Of a stretch of 64,000 nucleotides of DNA, positions 20,590-36,754 are shown piece after piece. The position numbers were made by a program, and so were the translations under genes. Location of the stretch: contig NC_092805.1 of the NCBI RefSeq assembly GCF_040954645.1, positions 72,711,186 to 72,775,185 on the forward strand. Reading direction: 5' to 3'. Numbering within the stretch: the stretch's first letter is position 1; every line of letters starts with the position of its first letter. The notes under the pieces are model-generated. The model did no database searches and had not been told where the DNA came from. It saw only the letters and a program-made list of their open reading frames with translations. Origin of the DNA: Diabrotica undecimpunctata. Taxonomy: Eukaryota > Arthropoda > Insecta > Coleoptera > Chrysomelidae.

Positions 20590-20963
20590 TTCTCATTGGT
20601 TACGTTGACGTGTAGCTTCGTTATTATTGGGGGGGCGTCTTTTCGGGAGGAATGGGGGGGACTGGGAACGTCTTTTCGGGGGAATGGGGGGGACTGGGGG
20701 CGTCTTTTCGTTAATATTGTGGTACGACTCCACCATTAGTCGATGCACGTCTTTCTCATTGGCCGTTGATGCACACCATTGGCCTCCAACGTCACGAGGA
20801 TGTCCACCATTGGTCGAGGACACGTTTCTGTGGCATCATTGGTCGAGGAAAACGTTCTAACGTCACGAGGAGGGTGTTACTATGTCACCATTGGTCCCTC
20901 ATCGCTATACCGCCATTTCTATGTTGTTTATTCAAATTCTAAGCTGTCATTGGTCGCTGGGGG
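20590..20963. promoter_or_regulatory. CCAAT/CRE-rich region inside the right TIR
   Basis: Non-coding. It contains several ATTGG (inverted CCAAT) boxes, at about 20597, 20759, 20781, 20813 and 20839, and ACGTCACGAGG modules identical in style to the inverted repeat. It extends the array inward by about 370 bp on the side where the leftward PolB genes would initiate. Confidence 0.55.
20629..20705 (+). other. G-run block with G-quadruplex potential
   Basis: Seven runs of three to nine G within about 75 bases, arranged as two copies of a GTCTTTTCGGG..GGAATGGGGGGGACTGGG unit. Strong contrast with the AT-rich surroundings. Confidence 0.75.
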
Positions 20964-21764
20964 TGTTGCTATTCCCACCACTGACGCTGCTATGCTGTCA
21001 TTGGTCAACGACACGTTCCGACGTCACGAGGACGTCCACCATTGGTCAGCAAGACATTGGGGGACGTTCCTATGCCACCATTGGCCTGCTATTCCCACCA
21101 CTGACGCTGCTATGCTGTCATTGGTCGACGACACGTTCCGACGTCACGAGGACGTCCTCCATTGGTCAGCAAGACATTGGGGGACGTTCCTATGCCACCA
21201 TTGGCCTGCTATTCCCACCACTGACGCTGCTATGCTGTCATTGGCCGACGACACGTTCCGACGTCACGAGGAGGGCGTTACTATGCCACCATTGGCCTGA
21301 TATTCCCACCACTGACGCTGCTATGCTGTCATTGGTCGACGACACGTTCCGACGTCATGAGGAGGGCGTTACTATGTCACCATTGGTCCCTCATCGCTAT
21401 ACCGCCATTTCTATGATGTTTATTCAAATTCTGAGCTGTCATTGGTCGCTGGGGGTGTTGCTATTCCCACCACTGACGCTGCTATGCTGCCATTGGTCGA
21501 TGACACGTTCCGACGTCACGAGGACGTCCACCATTGGTCAGCAAGACATGGGGGGACGTTCCTACGCCACCATTGGCCGAGGGGAGTGGTCTAGAGACAC
21601 GAGGTACATTCCTACGTCACCATTGGTCGAGGGGCGTGGCCTCGAGACCCTAGACTCGTTCCTACGTCACGAGGGGGGCGTGGCCTTGACCCATGAGGAT
21701 ACGTACGCTTGACGATCGACGTGTGACGTCACTTCCGCTCCAGAAGGAACCCTATCTATCTACT
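20964..21764. repeat. Polinton right terminal inverted repeat (801 bp)
   Basis: Inverse of 9421-10224. Five copies of a TGYTATTCCCACCACTGACG module start at about 20967, 21087, 21207, 21299 and 21466; the first three are spaced exactly 120 bp. It ends with TGACGTCA (21724-21731) and the terminal CTATCTACT. Confidence 0.95.
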
Positions 21765-21770
21765 TCTATC
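21765..21770. repeat. Target-site duplication, right copy (TCTATC)
   Basis: Directly follows the last base of the right inverted repeat and equals 9415-9420. Confidence 0.93.
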
Positions 21771-22559
21771 ACACAGTTAAAAAATAGAACCCCCATGTAA
21801 AAAATACAGTAGAGTATAACTACTTTTGTACTCTAGCAATATGATAAGAAGTTCAAAATCTAGATACCTACATTATTATATTACCGAAAAGTTAATAAAA
21901 ACTTCTGTTCGTTAGCGGCAAGAGAAAGCGTATATCAGAATGTATTATGAAAAATTTTGTTAATAATACAGTATGCGATATAATATAATGACAAGAATAC
22001 TTTTATATCTTTGCTTTTGGCATATTTTTGAAGCGAAGCTTTTATACTGTCATTGTATTACTTTTTTCTCTGTACAGTAAAATGCTGAGGTAAGCGTCAC
22101 GGAACTAGCGCCACAAGATGGCGTCGTGAAGGGTAGCGTCATAGAATAGCGGCTCTTGGCATCGATTCACTACTCTTGATCAATTCGTTTTTAGTCATCA
22201 TATATTTACTCTAAAAATAACTAACAAAATATAGACATTAAATAAGAAGTAAAAATTAAAAGAATAATATGTCACTAAAAGACTTGATTTGTAACGATTA
22301 TCAAAATTTAATAAAAGTCATAAATGTCATCCGATTAATAACAACATTAAATCGTCTGTCAATAAAAAATGTGAAGAACAATTGGACAACACATAGTTTG
22401 GATTTAGAGATTGATTGGGAACAAAAGAGGAATTGTGCGCAATGGTGGTACTATTACAAAAATGCAGAGATTATAATGAAAACGTATTCATATCTAATAT
22501 AGATTTTCAAAAGTATTTGACATAGTTTAACCTGGTAAGCCCATACATGCATTAAAACA
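21771..22559. other. No gene detected; Polinton right flank
   Basis: AT-rich. A 77-codon open frame at 22269-22502 shows no recognisable motif and no neighbour support, and I do not call it a gene. Confidence 0.5.
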
Positions 22560-23330
22560 CATACACCTAGATACCAAGATATTAATTTAATAAAAAATCT
22601 ACTAAAATCAAACAGCGGTCATGCAAGTGAAAGATAGGGAGAAAAATCAAGCAGAAATTCTAAAGGGAGTCAGCCAGAGATGTGTGTTGTGAGCACAATT
22701 ATTTAATGTGTACTTCCAACTAATATTTTAGGGACACTATGGGAAAGAAGTAAGGAATGGAGTGAGCATCATTAATAACATAAAATTTTCAGACTAAACC
22801 CCAATTATGACAGAAAATATAGACGATTTACAAATTCTTATAGAAATCATTAACAGATAAAGCTAAAAGATAGGACTAAACTAAACAGATAAAAGTCAAT
22901 GTTTACAAATAAGAAATTGAGTATGGTTATTAGATTGAGATCGTCGAATGTTATGTATGGTCTCAACTGCTATATGGGGTAGAAGCTTGGACCCTGAAAG
23001 CCAAATCTGTAAACAAATTAAAGGCATTCGAAATGTGGCTATATAGGCGTATTCTTCAAATTCCTTGGACTGTAAAAGTCTCAAACGAAGAAGCGTTAAG
23101 ACGAATTGTCTATCTGGACATCGTATTTGGGCCACATAGTTCGAAACGATAAATACTCTTTTCTACGCGTCATCATGCAAGGAAGAGTAGAGGGAAGAAA
23201 AGTCTTGGGAAGAAAGACAAAATCTGGCAGAGAAATATCAGAGATTGGACTAACTTCAGTGTTGAAGAAATATTATATCTAAAAAATCTAAAAGAATATC
23301 TAAAGTCAAATTTAACACGCTTCCATGCCT
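22560..23330 (+). pseudogene. RTE-like LINE RT fragment
   Basis: Broken plus-strand frames give the second half of an RTE-like RT. Pieces seen are EILKGVSQRCVL (the RQG motif with changes), INNIKFSD where a YADD is expected, ENIDDLQILIEIINR, then near 23130 YLGHIVRN and a GRVEGRK stretch. Same family and orientation as 4850-5345 but longer at its 5' side. Confidence 0.75.
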
Positions 23331-23974
23331 TGTAGTGAAATTTTGTTTCTTATTACGATACCGGATCCTGTAAAATTTTAAATACATTAAATTAAATCTC
23401 TCGTAAATTATAAAGCCTATTCTTAGATTAAAATAACAAACTTATTATTATGTATTATGATATGTAGTATTGTGATAATGTGTAGGTGTCAGTAGGTGAG
23501 ATTTATAAGTTGGCACATAAATTTCACGGTCATGTGTCATACGGTTTCATCTTTCATATAAACATTAAAAACTTTTCGTTTCATTTTACATACAATTAGC
23601 ACGTTGGCTCTGAAAATGACCTATAAATATGCATTGTTAAAAATTGTATAGATTTATCAATTTAAAATGTTCTTTGTCGTCTTCTAATTATTTATCTCAA
23701 TTCGTTCCTAATTAAGCACATGTTGTCCACAAGGTACCTCTCTCATTTTTTAATCATTACTTTTTTTTACCTTTTGCCATAGTTTTCCTCATTTTCTTTA
23801 TTCATATCGATTTCACTCATAACGAATATTGGGTAGTTTATCGTTTCATGAAACTCTCTCCTTATAATCCGAATCTTCAATGAAATGTTAATTTTCTAAG
23901 ATATTATTGGATGTTTTCTCTTCATTGTATACTGAGACACCCAAGTGGCATTCTTCTGTGCTAAGTTTCTTCCA
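23331..23974. other. No gene detected; AT-rich
   Basis: AT-rich sequence between the LINE fragment and the right inverted-repeat arm, without coding signal. Confidence 0.5.
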
Positions 23975-28657
<4,683 letters not shown>

Positions 28658-28786
28658 TACGTTCAAATTATCGGGTAAAGTGGTCTGTAATAAAAATCTT
28701 TCTTTTTTCTAAATTACTCAATAGTTCGCCATTTATTTAAAAGCTTCCTCAGGAGTAAACTAAAAACAATTTGAACATTACAAAAA

Positions 28787-29131
28787 ATGTTTATATATAA
28801 ATATGTCGATGACATCATATGTGCAGTTCCATCTTATCACATCAATACCACACTAAACATTTTTAATTCATTTAATAAACATCTTCAGTTTACAATTGAA
28901 ACTGAGACAGATTTTAGTATACCATTTTTAGACACAAGAGTAATAAGAACAAATGACAATATTTTGACATTGGATTGGTACCAAAAGCCGACAGCATCAG
29001 GCGGGTATATAAATTACTATTCAAACCATACCACCCGTCAAAAATATAATACCGTACTAGGTATGAAAAACAGGATAATATCCATTGTTGATGACAACTT
29101 TTTACAAAAAAATCTGAACATAATATACTAA
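28787..29131 (+). pseudogene. Penelope RT C-terminal half
   Basis: Begins at the catalytic core: IYKYVDDIICAVP (YVDD). It continues with LQFTIETETDFSIPFLDTRV and LDWYQKPTASGGYINYYS, the thumb motifs typical of Penelope-like RTs. The RT N-terminal half is missing. A stop at 29131 precedes the linker region, which continues in other frames. Confidence 0.88.
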
Positions 29132-29374
29132 ATTTTTCGTAACAACGGATATCCTAAACAATTTTTAAAAAAACTGATCCATGATTCTAATAACAAATCA
29201 ATCAAATATAAAAAACTTCCCTTTATTAATGGTCTAACTCATTCTGTCATATCCATATTCAAAAATGTTCCTAATATTAGTATAGCTAAATATAATACTA
29301 TGAACAGCAAACAACTATTTTCAAAAATCAAAGACCCAGTACCAACCTTATATAAAAGTAATGTGTTTATGAAA

Positions 29375-29671
29375 TACCGTGTTTAGGATATAGCTATATT
29401 GGTCAAACATCACAATGGCATCACACAACATAAAAGTGATTGCCGCTTGAGAAAAAATACTTGCGCAGTGGTTGAGCACTATGAAAACACTGGTCATATG
29501 CTAGACTATAACAAAGCTCACATTTTGGCACAGACTGATAACTACAAAAGTAGATTATTTCTTGAAATGTATTACATTAACAAAAATAAAAATACTTTAA
29601 ATTATAAAACGGACACTGGACAGTTAAGTAACATATATTGTAACATATTGAACAAAATTTATAAATATTAA
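29375..29671 (+). pseudogene. Penelope GIY-YIG endonuclease
   Basis: Frame-broken GIY-YIG domain. A GYSYIGQTSQ motif is at 29385-29415 (one frameshift before 29399). Then come HKSDCRLRKNTCAVVEHYENTGH, SRLFLEMYYI and a LSNIYCNIL tail. It would nick target DNA for priming. Dead through stops and shifts. Confidence 0.85.
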
Positions 29672-30086
29672 AAATAGCCAACATTCATCTTAATAACAAC
29701 TAACCTTAATAATTCATCAAATAAATATTATTCTTCTAACTTTTCTTTTATTGTTATTTTTATTTTTACATTTGAAATAATTTTAGTTTTTTATCGTATA
29801 GCTGTAACGAACGTGCTTAAGACAATTTAATCTTGACATTCAATATTTCAAATACTTCAATGTCAGTTTTTATTTGCGAAACCTTTTAAATTCTGTGAGT
29901 GTTTTAAAATGTATTTGTACGCCATTTTTTGTAATGTTCAAATTGTTTTTAGTTTACTCCTGAGGAAGCTTTTAAATAAATGGCGAAATATTGAGTAATT
30001 TAGAAAAAAGAAAGATTTTTATTACAGACCACTTTACCCGATAATTTGAACGTATTTATAAATTAATTTTTGGTCGAAATAATCAC

Positions 30087-30093
<7 letters not shown>

Positions 30094-30176
<83 letters not shown>
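30094..30176. repeat. (TA)n microsatellite
   Basis: TA tract separating two Penelope-like units. Confidence 0.95.
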
Positions 30177-30178
<2 letters not shown>

Positions 30179-30749
30179 AACAACACAGTTTATTAGGGCT
30201 GCAGTCAGAAGGTTTGGCCGGGATGTTACAGAAACACTGTTTTGAGTTTTGGTCGTCTACGTTTCGGAATTGTTTTATTTCTTCTTCAAGACACTGTAAT
30301 TAGAAGAATGGGTAAATATTTACAATATTTCACAAATTGTCAGTGCAACTTACTAGTCGTTGAGATTATATAAAGCTATGACACTCAACATTAATAAGAC
30401 ACATATAAAATATAACATATAAAATTTTCTCCCTCATGTGCCGAGCTCGATTATCGAACGTTGGCTATCAAATTGGCTATAGTAGTTTTGTTGAACAAAA
30501 TACATTTTAAAATTTATTTATGGTAGTAAAAATTTTGTTTGTGGCATCTTTTAATGGTGTGTTTTAACTGATCCATAGAGAACAGAAAGAAAAAACAAAA
30601 ATAGTATGATTAAAAGTAATTAGGTGTTCTTCATGTTATGTTAATGGAAGTAGTATATTAAACCGGTCTTGATGGTATGCAACATGTTTTGTATGCAGGT
30701 GTATTATGGTGTGTATATGTAAAAGTAAATCTTTATTTTATTTTTAATG

Positions 30750-31108
30750 TTTTGTCAGTAAATAACAATAAATGTTGCTCAGGTTATCTACGCCAGACTT
30801 TTTATTTATACAAGACGTATTGGATTTTATGAAACACATTTCCAAGAAAATTCGTTTTGAATGGTTTTTTTCCTTTGCCAAAATACAGGAATCCTTGAAA
30901 TTAAATTCACGTTTTAACGTTAATGCATGTTCTGTGAGCGCACAGTTATTTTTTTGGTTTTTATGTCGCTGCGATGCGAGATCAAATTACGAGATGATTC
31001 TCCAATATACACGTTTTTACAATTAGCACACGAATGTGAATGTGATGAATGATGTAAGAGTGTGAAAACGGTATCGAAGTTGTACACAAAGACAATGGAT
31101 CCGTTCAC
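30750..31108 (-). pseudogene. Penelope GIY-YIG fragment (left half)
   Basis: The minus strand gives SCANCKNVYIGESSRNLISH (30985-31045, the C-x2-C plus YIGESSRN signature of Penelope GIY-YIG domains), followed by the endonuclease tail in other frames. Broken. Confidence 0.75.
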
Positions 31109-31440
31109 AATACAGGAGTCATCGAATGTTGTTTATTCTGTACCGTGTGCCAATTGTAAAAACGTGTATATCGCAGAATCATCTCGTAATTTTCACAGTA
31201 GAGTGATCTCACATCGCGGCGACATAAAAACCAAAAAAACAATAAACGCATGTCTGCTCACGGAACATGCATTAAGGTTAAAACATGAATTTAATTTCGA
31301 GGATTCCTGTATTTTGGCAAAGGAATGAAAAATAAACATTCAAAACGTGTTTTCTTGGAAATGTGTTTCATAAAATCCAATACGTCTTGTATAAATAATA
31401 AGTCTAACATAGATAAACTGAGCAACATTTATTGTTATTT
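31062..31440 (+). pseudogene. Penelope GIY-YIG fragment (right half)
   Basis: The 31062-31328 frame contains VVYSVPCANCKNVYIAESSR (G of YIG changed to A), ISHRGDIKTKK, LTEHALRLKHEFNFEDSCIL. After a stop, a second frame gives KRVFLEMCFIKSNTSCINN and SNIYCYLLTKH. Confidence 0.82.
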
Positions 31441-31995
31441 ACTGACAAAACATCAAAAATAAAATAAAGATTTACTTTTACATATACACACCATAATACA
31501 ACTGCATACAAAACATGTTGCATACCATCAAGACAGGTTTAATATACTACTTCTATTAATCTAACATGAAGAACACCTAATTACTTTTTAATCATACTAT
31601 TTTGGTTTTTTCTTTCTGTTCTCTATGGATTAGTTAAAACACACCATTAAAAGATGTCACAAACAAAATTTTTACTATCATAACTAAATTTTAAAATGTA
31701 TTTTGTTCATTATTTTATATGTTATATTTTATTTGTGTGTTATTAATGTTAAGTGTCATAGCTTTATATAAATAATCTCAACGACTAGTAAGTTGCACTG
31801 ACAATTTGTGATATATTGTACATATTTACACATTCTTCTAATTACAGTGTCTTGAAGAAGGAATAAAACAATTCCGAAAGCTAGACCAAAAGTCAAAAGA
31901 GTGTTTCTGTAACATTCTGGCCAAACCTTCTGACTGCAGCCCTAATAAACTGTGTTGTTTGTTTATATCCACAGTCAATAATATCCAGTATTTCT

Positions 31996-31998
<3 letters not shown>

Positions 31999-32067
<69 letters not shown>
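31999..32067. repeat. (TA)n microsatellite at an inverted-repeat axis
   Basis: TA tract flanked by about 45-bp inverted arms (TGTTTGTTTATATCCACAGTC on the left, GACTGTCAATATAAACAAACA on the right) that belong to two oppositely oriented Penelope copies. Confidence 0.9.
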
Positions 32068-32069
<2 letters not shown>

Positions 32070-32900
32070 AATTACTGGATATTAGTGACTGTCAATATAA
32101 ACAAACAACACAGTTTATTAGGGTTGCAGTCAGAAAATTGGCCTGGATGTTAATGAAACACTCTTATGACTTTTTGTCTAGCTTTCGGAATGGTTTTATT
32201 CCTTTTTCAAGACACTGTAATAAGAAAAAATGTAAATATTTATAAAATATCACAAATCTTCAGTGCAACTTACTAGTCGTTGAGATTATTTATAAAAGCA
32301 TAGACACTTAACATTAATAACACACACATAAAATATAAAATAGTGGACAAAATACATTTTAAAATTCTTTAAAATTTAGGTAAAAATAGTAAAAATTTTA
32401 TTGTCATCTTTTACTGGTGTGTTTTAACTCTGGCACATAGAGAACAAAAAGAAAAAATCCTATGATTAAAAAGTAATTAGGTGTACTTAATATCATATTT
32501 CTTTTTAAGAAATACTAGAGGCCCATCTTAGGTGATTTTAATTTTTAAACCTGTCTTAATGGTATGAAACATGTTATGCATATAACTGTTATTTGTCTGG
32601 GTACGGATGCAGGTAGATATTAATTTTATTTTGGATGTTTTTCCAGTAAGTAACAATAAATGTTGCTCAATTTATCTATGTCTGACTTTGTATTGATGCA
32701 AGATGTACTCGATTTTATGGAACACATTTCCAAGAAAACACGTTTTAAATGGTTCTTTTCCTTTGCCAAAATAGAGGAATCCTCGAAATTAAATTCATGT
32801 TTCAACGTTAATGCATGTTCTGTCAATGCACATGCATTTATTTTTTTTGGTTTTTATATCGCTACGATGTGAGATCACCCTACTGTGAAAATTACGAGAT
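32068..32900 (-). mobile_element. Third Penelope-like copy, truncated
   Basis: Starts with the same terminal sequence as 30177 and continues with homologous blocks to about 32900. The minus strand at 32626-32826 encodes the GIY-YIG tail (TEHALTLKHEFNFEDSSILA, RVFLEMCSIKS, LSNIYCYLL). No RT is left. Confidence 0.8.
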
Positions 32901-33347
32901 GATTCTCCTATATATATTTTGTTACAATTATATATATACATACTTATAGAAATACTAATGGAAATTAGTAAGAATGGAAAATTAGAAAATCATGAATGTC
33001 AATTTCTATCAAATTAACAAGAAAAATACATCTGTACATTGTAAAAATACATCTTCAAACACAAGTAAAATAAGAAAAGCTACTGTAATCTTTATTATTA
33101 TTATTTAGACTTTCTTTTTAGCTTAGCAACACTAGCTAGTTCAAGCGATTAATGTTTTGCATTTTGATACTTTGCTTTGAACATCATGTTTGTATCTCGT
33201 TGGTAATCTGACAGATCGTAATTAATGAATATAACATGCAGATAGTAAAATAACACAAAAAAATTATATTTAAAAATAGTAAATTGTTCGATATAATGCA
33301 GAACTTAGTAAATTACTAATTAAGAAAATTAATTTTGTTTTACTTAC
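32901..33347. other. AT-rich; presumed intron of the kinase gene
   Basis: No coding signal. It follows the splice donor of the 33348-33481 exon, so it should be intronic. Confidence 0.5.
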
Positions 33348-33481
33348 AGTGGGTATTTGTAGGGGTAATGGTACTATTAAACATTACAGGACTAGAAGCT
33401 CCGGGCGATCTTGTAGGGGAATGAATACTTAAACTGCTATGAGTACTTCCCGTCGATGGACTTCTTCTAGCATGATGCCTT
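33348..33481 (-). CDS. sff: BRSK/SAD kinase exon (Ser-rich linker)
   Basis: 134-bp exon. The acceptor CTTAG ends at 33482 and the donor GTAAGT starts at 33347. Its first base completes the Lys codon split by the upstream exon. It then reads RHHARRSPSTGSTHSSLSIH and SPTRSPGASSPVMFNSTITP, the Ser/Pro-rich linker after the UBA domain of SAD/BRSK kinases. It ends in phase 1. The next exon, encoding the C-terminal domain, is not found in the window to the left. Confidence 0.85.
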
Positions 33482-33561
33482 CTAAGAGAAAATTATAGTA
33501 ATTTTTTTTCATATTATCAATAAATTTATTTTATATATAGAAATAAATAATAAGTACTCAC

Positions 33562-33983
33562 TTATAGTGGGACCTCCTTGGAGTTAACGGTGACCCTTCA
33601 CTAATCTGTCCAAACTGAAGCGTATTTTGCCCATTCACTCTACACGTGTCTATCCTCTTTTTAGGCGGATCTTGTCCATCCGTAGTCCTCACTCTCAACA
33701 CCGAATCAGTCTCATCTTCACAGGCAGGTCTTCTTCTCTTCCTCTCCAATAATAAAAAATAAATAACTTTCTCTGTGTTGTGACTAGGGCTTAACAAATG
33801 CTGAATAAGTTTCTCTTTCTCTTTAAAACAGCCAAGGCTACAGATGGCTTGTAGTACGTCTGGATCTACTGCATCTATGGACGGTAGTACGTGAGTTTGA
33901 ACGACCTCCATCATTGGCAGTTCGAGTTCCAGTTCCCCCTTTCCGCCCGCCGTTACCCACGGGTGTTTATTTATTTCCGCTAA
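33562..33983 (-). CDS. sff: BRSK/SAD kinase exon (end of kinase domain + UBA)
   Basis: 422-bp exon with acceptor TTTTAG at 33984-33989 and donor GTGAGT at 33561-33556. It begins LAEINKHPWVTAGGKGE (last helix of the kinase domain). It then has the UBA-like region DPDVLQAICSLGCFKEKEKL and IQHLLSPSHNTEKVIYFLLLE, then basic RKRRRP and a Ser-rich tail. This order is diagnostic of BRSK1/2-SAD kinases, Ser/Thr kinases of the AMPK-related family that act in neuronal polarity and synapse formation. The frame is intact across 140 codons and phase 2 matches the next exon. Confidence 0.93.
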
Positions 33984-34527
33984 CTAAAAAACAAGTTATT
34001 AGATATTAATAATTTTTATTTTATCGCTTAACTAACGTTCTTTCTCCTAACGATTGACATATCCAATTCTCTTATGCTACACTCAAATTAATAAATTATT
34101 GTTGTATTTTTATAATCCTCAATATACGAGCAATAAACAGAAATAACATATTATGCCTCTCTCTCTCTCTTTATATAAGTCACTGTACTTGTTTTTCGAG
34201 CTCTTTAATTTCCAATTATATCGCATAAGTTCATATTAAATCAAATACTATTTTTTTGTCGATGAATTACATGAGATTTGTAAATAAATAAAATCTTATA
34301 AAATTTAAATCCTTAGAACAAGAGTTAAGGCTCCCCCAAACCAACGCGAATTATCCGCAGCGGATTCGTGACGGAAAGTTCGCAGTCGAATTCCTGACGG
34401 AATTCGTAAAGAACTTCATATTGAAGCGAATATATTCGCGTCATACTCGTATGTGTCTAGTATTGAGAAGAGTTGGTGACAACGAAAAACAAAGAATACT
34501 ACTCAGTGATCTCAATTCTTCACAAAA

Positions 34528-36754
34528 ATGTATACATCATCAGATGAATAAGAAGCTCTTGTAATGTTAGCAATGGAGGACGACAATTCAAGGTAAAATT
34601 ATTATCTATAGTTATCCTAAAACAACAATATGGACTATATTATGAATTTAATCTTAGGAAAAGAAGAAAATGGGTTCATGATATCAATCTAGAAAGACTG
34701 AAATGTGGGGAATATCACACGCTGATGCCTCAATTACGAAAAGACGATAAAAGATGCTACATTTATTTTATAATGACAATAGATTGTTTCGATGAACTGT
34801 TGCACCTTGTAGAAAATGATATTAGAAAATCAGACACGAATTACCGAGAAGCTATTTCTCCCGAAGAACGGTTGGCCATAACATTAAGGTAAGAAAATGA
34901 AAAAAAAACTGCAGGCATTATTTATATCATTAATTTACTACAGTAAAAGAGAATAAGGATCAAAATAACTCTAAAATATACTTTATGTATTGTTAGGGTC
35001 AAAGGAATTGACATAGTTGGAAACTGATGGATTATGAGAAGCTGCTTGGTTGAAACTCTGCGCCAAGTTGTGTAGTGTAACATAATTATTTTCACAATTT
35101 ACTTCATAGAACCCAGAAGTATTCGATTGTTTAGGTAATGCAGTGTCATTTGGTGAAGGTACAACCGATACAACCGAAATACTTCCGACGGAAGAGGGCT
35201 TTTGATAGGTGTCTGTACTTTCAGCTCTAGATTGATGGCTATTCAAAGAACTTTCCTCCAATTGAAGCAACTCCTGCTCCATGATAACTTACGCAATCTT
35301 CATTTTTGTTTCAATTTGCCTTCTAGGAGAGAAAGATTTTACCGTAGAAGCATGAGCCAAAAACAGTTGATCGGTAGCATCATGCACTACTCTCTTTTTG
35401 CTCTCAAAATAACTGATCATATCTTTCACAGATGTGGATGGCTCAGAATTGCGTTTTCTGTTTGTTCTGCCTGTAGAAGGAGTTTCATTTGAAAGAGTAA
35501 CCCTAGGAGCTTCATTTCGAGTAGGTTTCGATGAGGAGGGTTGAATCTTATTCTGGGACTCATCTGTCTGAGTTGTTAGTAGATTTTTACTACACGTTGG
35601 TTTCTGTACTGCGGAATTTTCATCCGTTAATATATTTTCGGGTGATTCTATATTTGGGAATGCTTCAGATTCTTGTGTATCAACATCTGTGACATTGGAT
35701 GCAGTCTTAGCAAAATTTAGGAACGGTTTGAACGATTCCATATGATCTGCCCATATCCATTTTTTTTATCGCTTGCCGCTTGTCCAGTTCTAGTTTTATT
35801 AGTTCTTATGTACTTAGCGTACGTATCGCGCAGATTCCTCCATTTTTTTTAATCTCATCCCCTGAAACAAAATACTCTTTTTTAGGTATCTGGCTACCGG
35901 AGATACATTTTATACAATAGGCCATAGTTTTAGAGTCGGGTTTTCGACTGTAAGTGCCATAGTTGTAGAAGTTTGTGAAGCTTTATGTAGAAATTTGCAA
36001 CATATTTACTTGCCCGAACCAACTACAGAAATATGGAAAAAATCTGAAGAAGGTTTTAGAAATACCTGGCGATTCCCAAATTGTATTGGTAGCATCGATG
36101 GCAAGCATGTTACTATCAAGTGTCCAGACAATACAGGATCTAATTATTGGTGTTATTTGAATAAGTTTTCTACAGTATTAATGGCTATTGTTGGCCCAGA
36201 TTATAGATTTCAGTTGATATTGGCGGTTTTGGTAAAAACAGCGACGGTGGAATATTCGAAGCTTCCAACATGGGAAGAAGATTTGAAACAAATCAGATGG
36301 GTGCACCTGAGCCGAAAAATCTCCCAGGCCAGAATGAACTTTCCCCCCATGTCTTAATTGGAGACGAAGCCTTTGCACTAAAACCATACTTGTTGAGGCC
36401 CTTACCATACAGTCAAAGCAGAACAGATATTTTCAAGGAAAATTATAATGTGAGGATCTGTAAAGCGAGAAGAGTAGTAGAAAACGCTTTCGGAATATTG
36501 GCACAAAAATGGCGTATATTCTACAGACCAATGGAAACAAAAATTGATACTAGTATTCTCATTGTGAAAACTGCATGTATTTTGCATAATTTTCTAAGGA
36601 CAAAAAATATGATGATAGATTCATAGAACTTTTAGATCCACCAGAGCCTGAACTTGGAGCATTTCAAAATTTGGACAATCACCCAAGGAGAGCTGCAAGA
36701 CTGGCATTTTCTGTTCGAGAAAAATTTGCCACGTATTTTAATTTAGGACTATGA
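34528..36754 (+). pseudogene. Harbinger transposase (spliced, decayed)
   Basis: Three apparent exons: 34528-34592 (with an in-frame TAA), 34659-34888 (RKRRKWVHDINLERLKCGEY ... SPEERLAITLR) and 35886-36754 (YLATGDTFYTIGHSFRVGFS ...). Splice sites GT/AG fit and phases join through a split Arg codon. The DDE residues are visible: D in CIGSIDGKH (about 36095), D in LIGDEAF (about 36360) and E in RRVVENAFGIL (about 36480). Frameshifts near 36225 and 36600 and the exon-1 stop make it non-functional. The long middle intron holds the companion gene on the other strand. Confidence 0.88.

Larger units (their letters stand above)
9421..21764. mobile_element. Complete Polinton/Maverick element (adintovirus-like), 12.3 kb
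   Basis: The boundaries are exact: terminal inverted repeats of about 800 bp (9421-10224 and 20964-21764) start AGTAGATAGATAGGG, keep the AG...CT ends usual for Polintons, and are bounded by TCTATC on each side. The cargo includes the two hallmark genes, protein-primed PolB and RVE integrase, plus a packaging-type ATPase, a PLA2/pX-like minor virion protein, a DUF8207-type protein, a fibre-like coiled-coil protein and two small unknowns. Major capsid, penton and adenain protease genes are not recognisable, and the gaps that remain are too small to hold them. One premature stop, in the ATPase, is the only clear lesion, so insertion is fairly recent relative to the surrounding debris. Confidence 0.95.
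30177..31998. mobile_element. Head-to-head pair of Penelope-like copies (long imperfect palindrome)
   Basis: 30177-31040 reads in reverse complement at about 31060-31998. For example, CAAACAACACAGTTTATTAGGGCTGCAG at 30177 pairs with the end at 31930-31962, and 30772-30905 pairs with 31300-31430. The centre lies near 31050. Each half carries the C-terminal GIY-YIG part only. Confidence 0.8.

Noticed and set aside
20593..20823. Proline-rich minus-strand frame over the G-run block
   Set aside because: The proline content simply reflects the G-runs on the other strand. No conserved motif and no ATG context.
20964..21712. Long open frames (about 170-280 codons) through the right TIR, and a mirror frame in the left TIR
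   Set aside because: They exist because the repeat unit (120 bp) is divisible by three and free of stops in several frames. The peptides are low-complexity repeats with no motif, and the same sequence reads open on both strands.
9421..21764. CRISPR-like or bacterial interpretation of the repeat arrays
   Set aside because: The repeats are tandem, have no unique spacers, and the surroundings are spliced eukaryotic DNA.
22269..22502. 77-codon frame right of the Polinton
   Set aside because: Plausible-looking composition, but no homology I recognise, no neighbour and no splice or promoter context.
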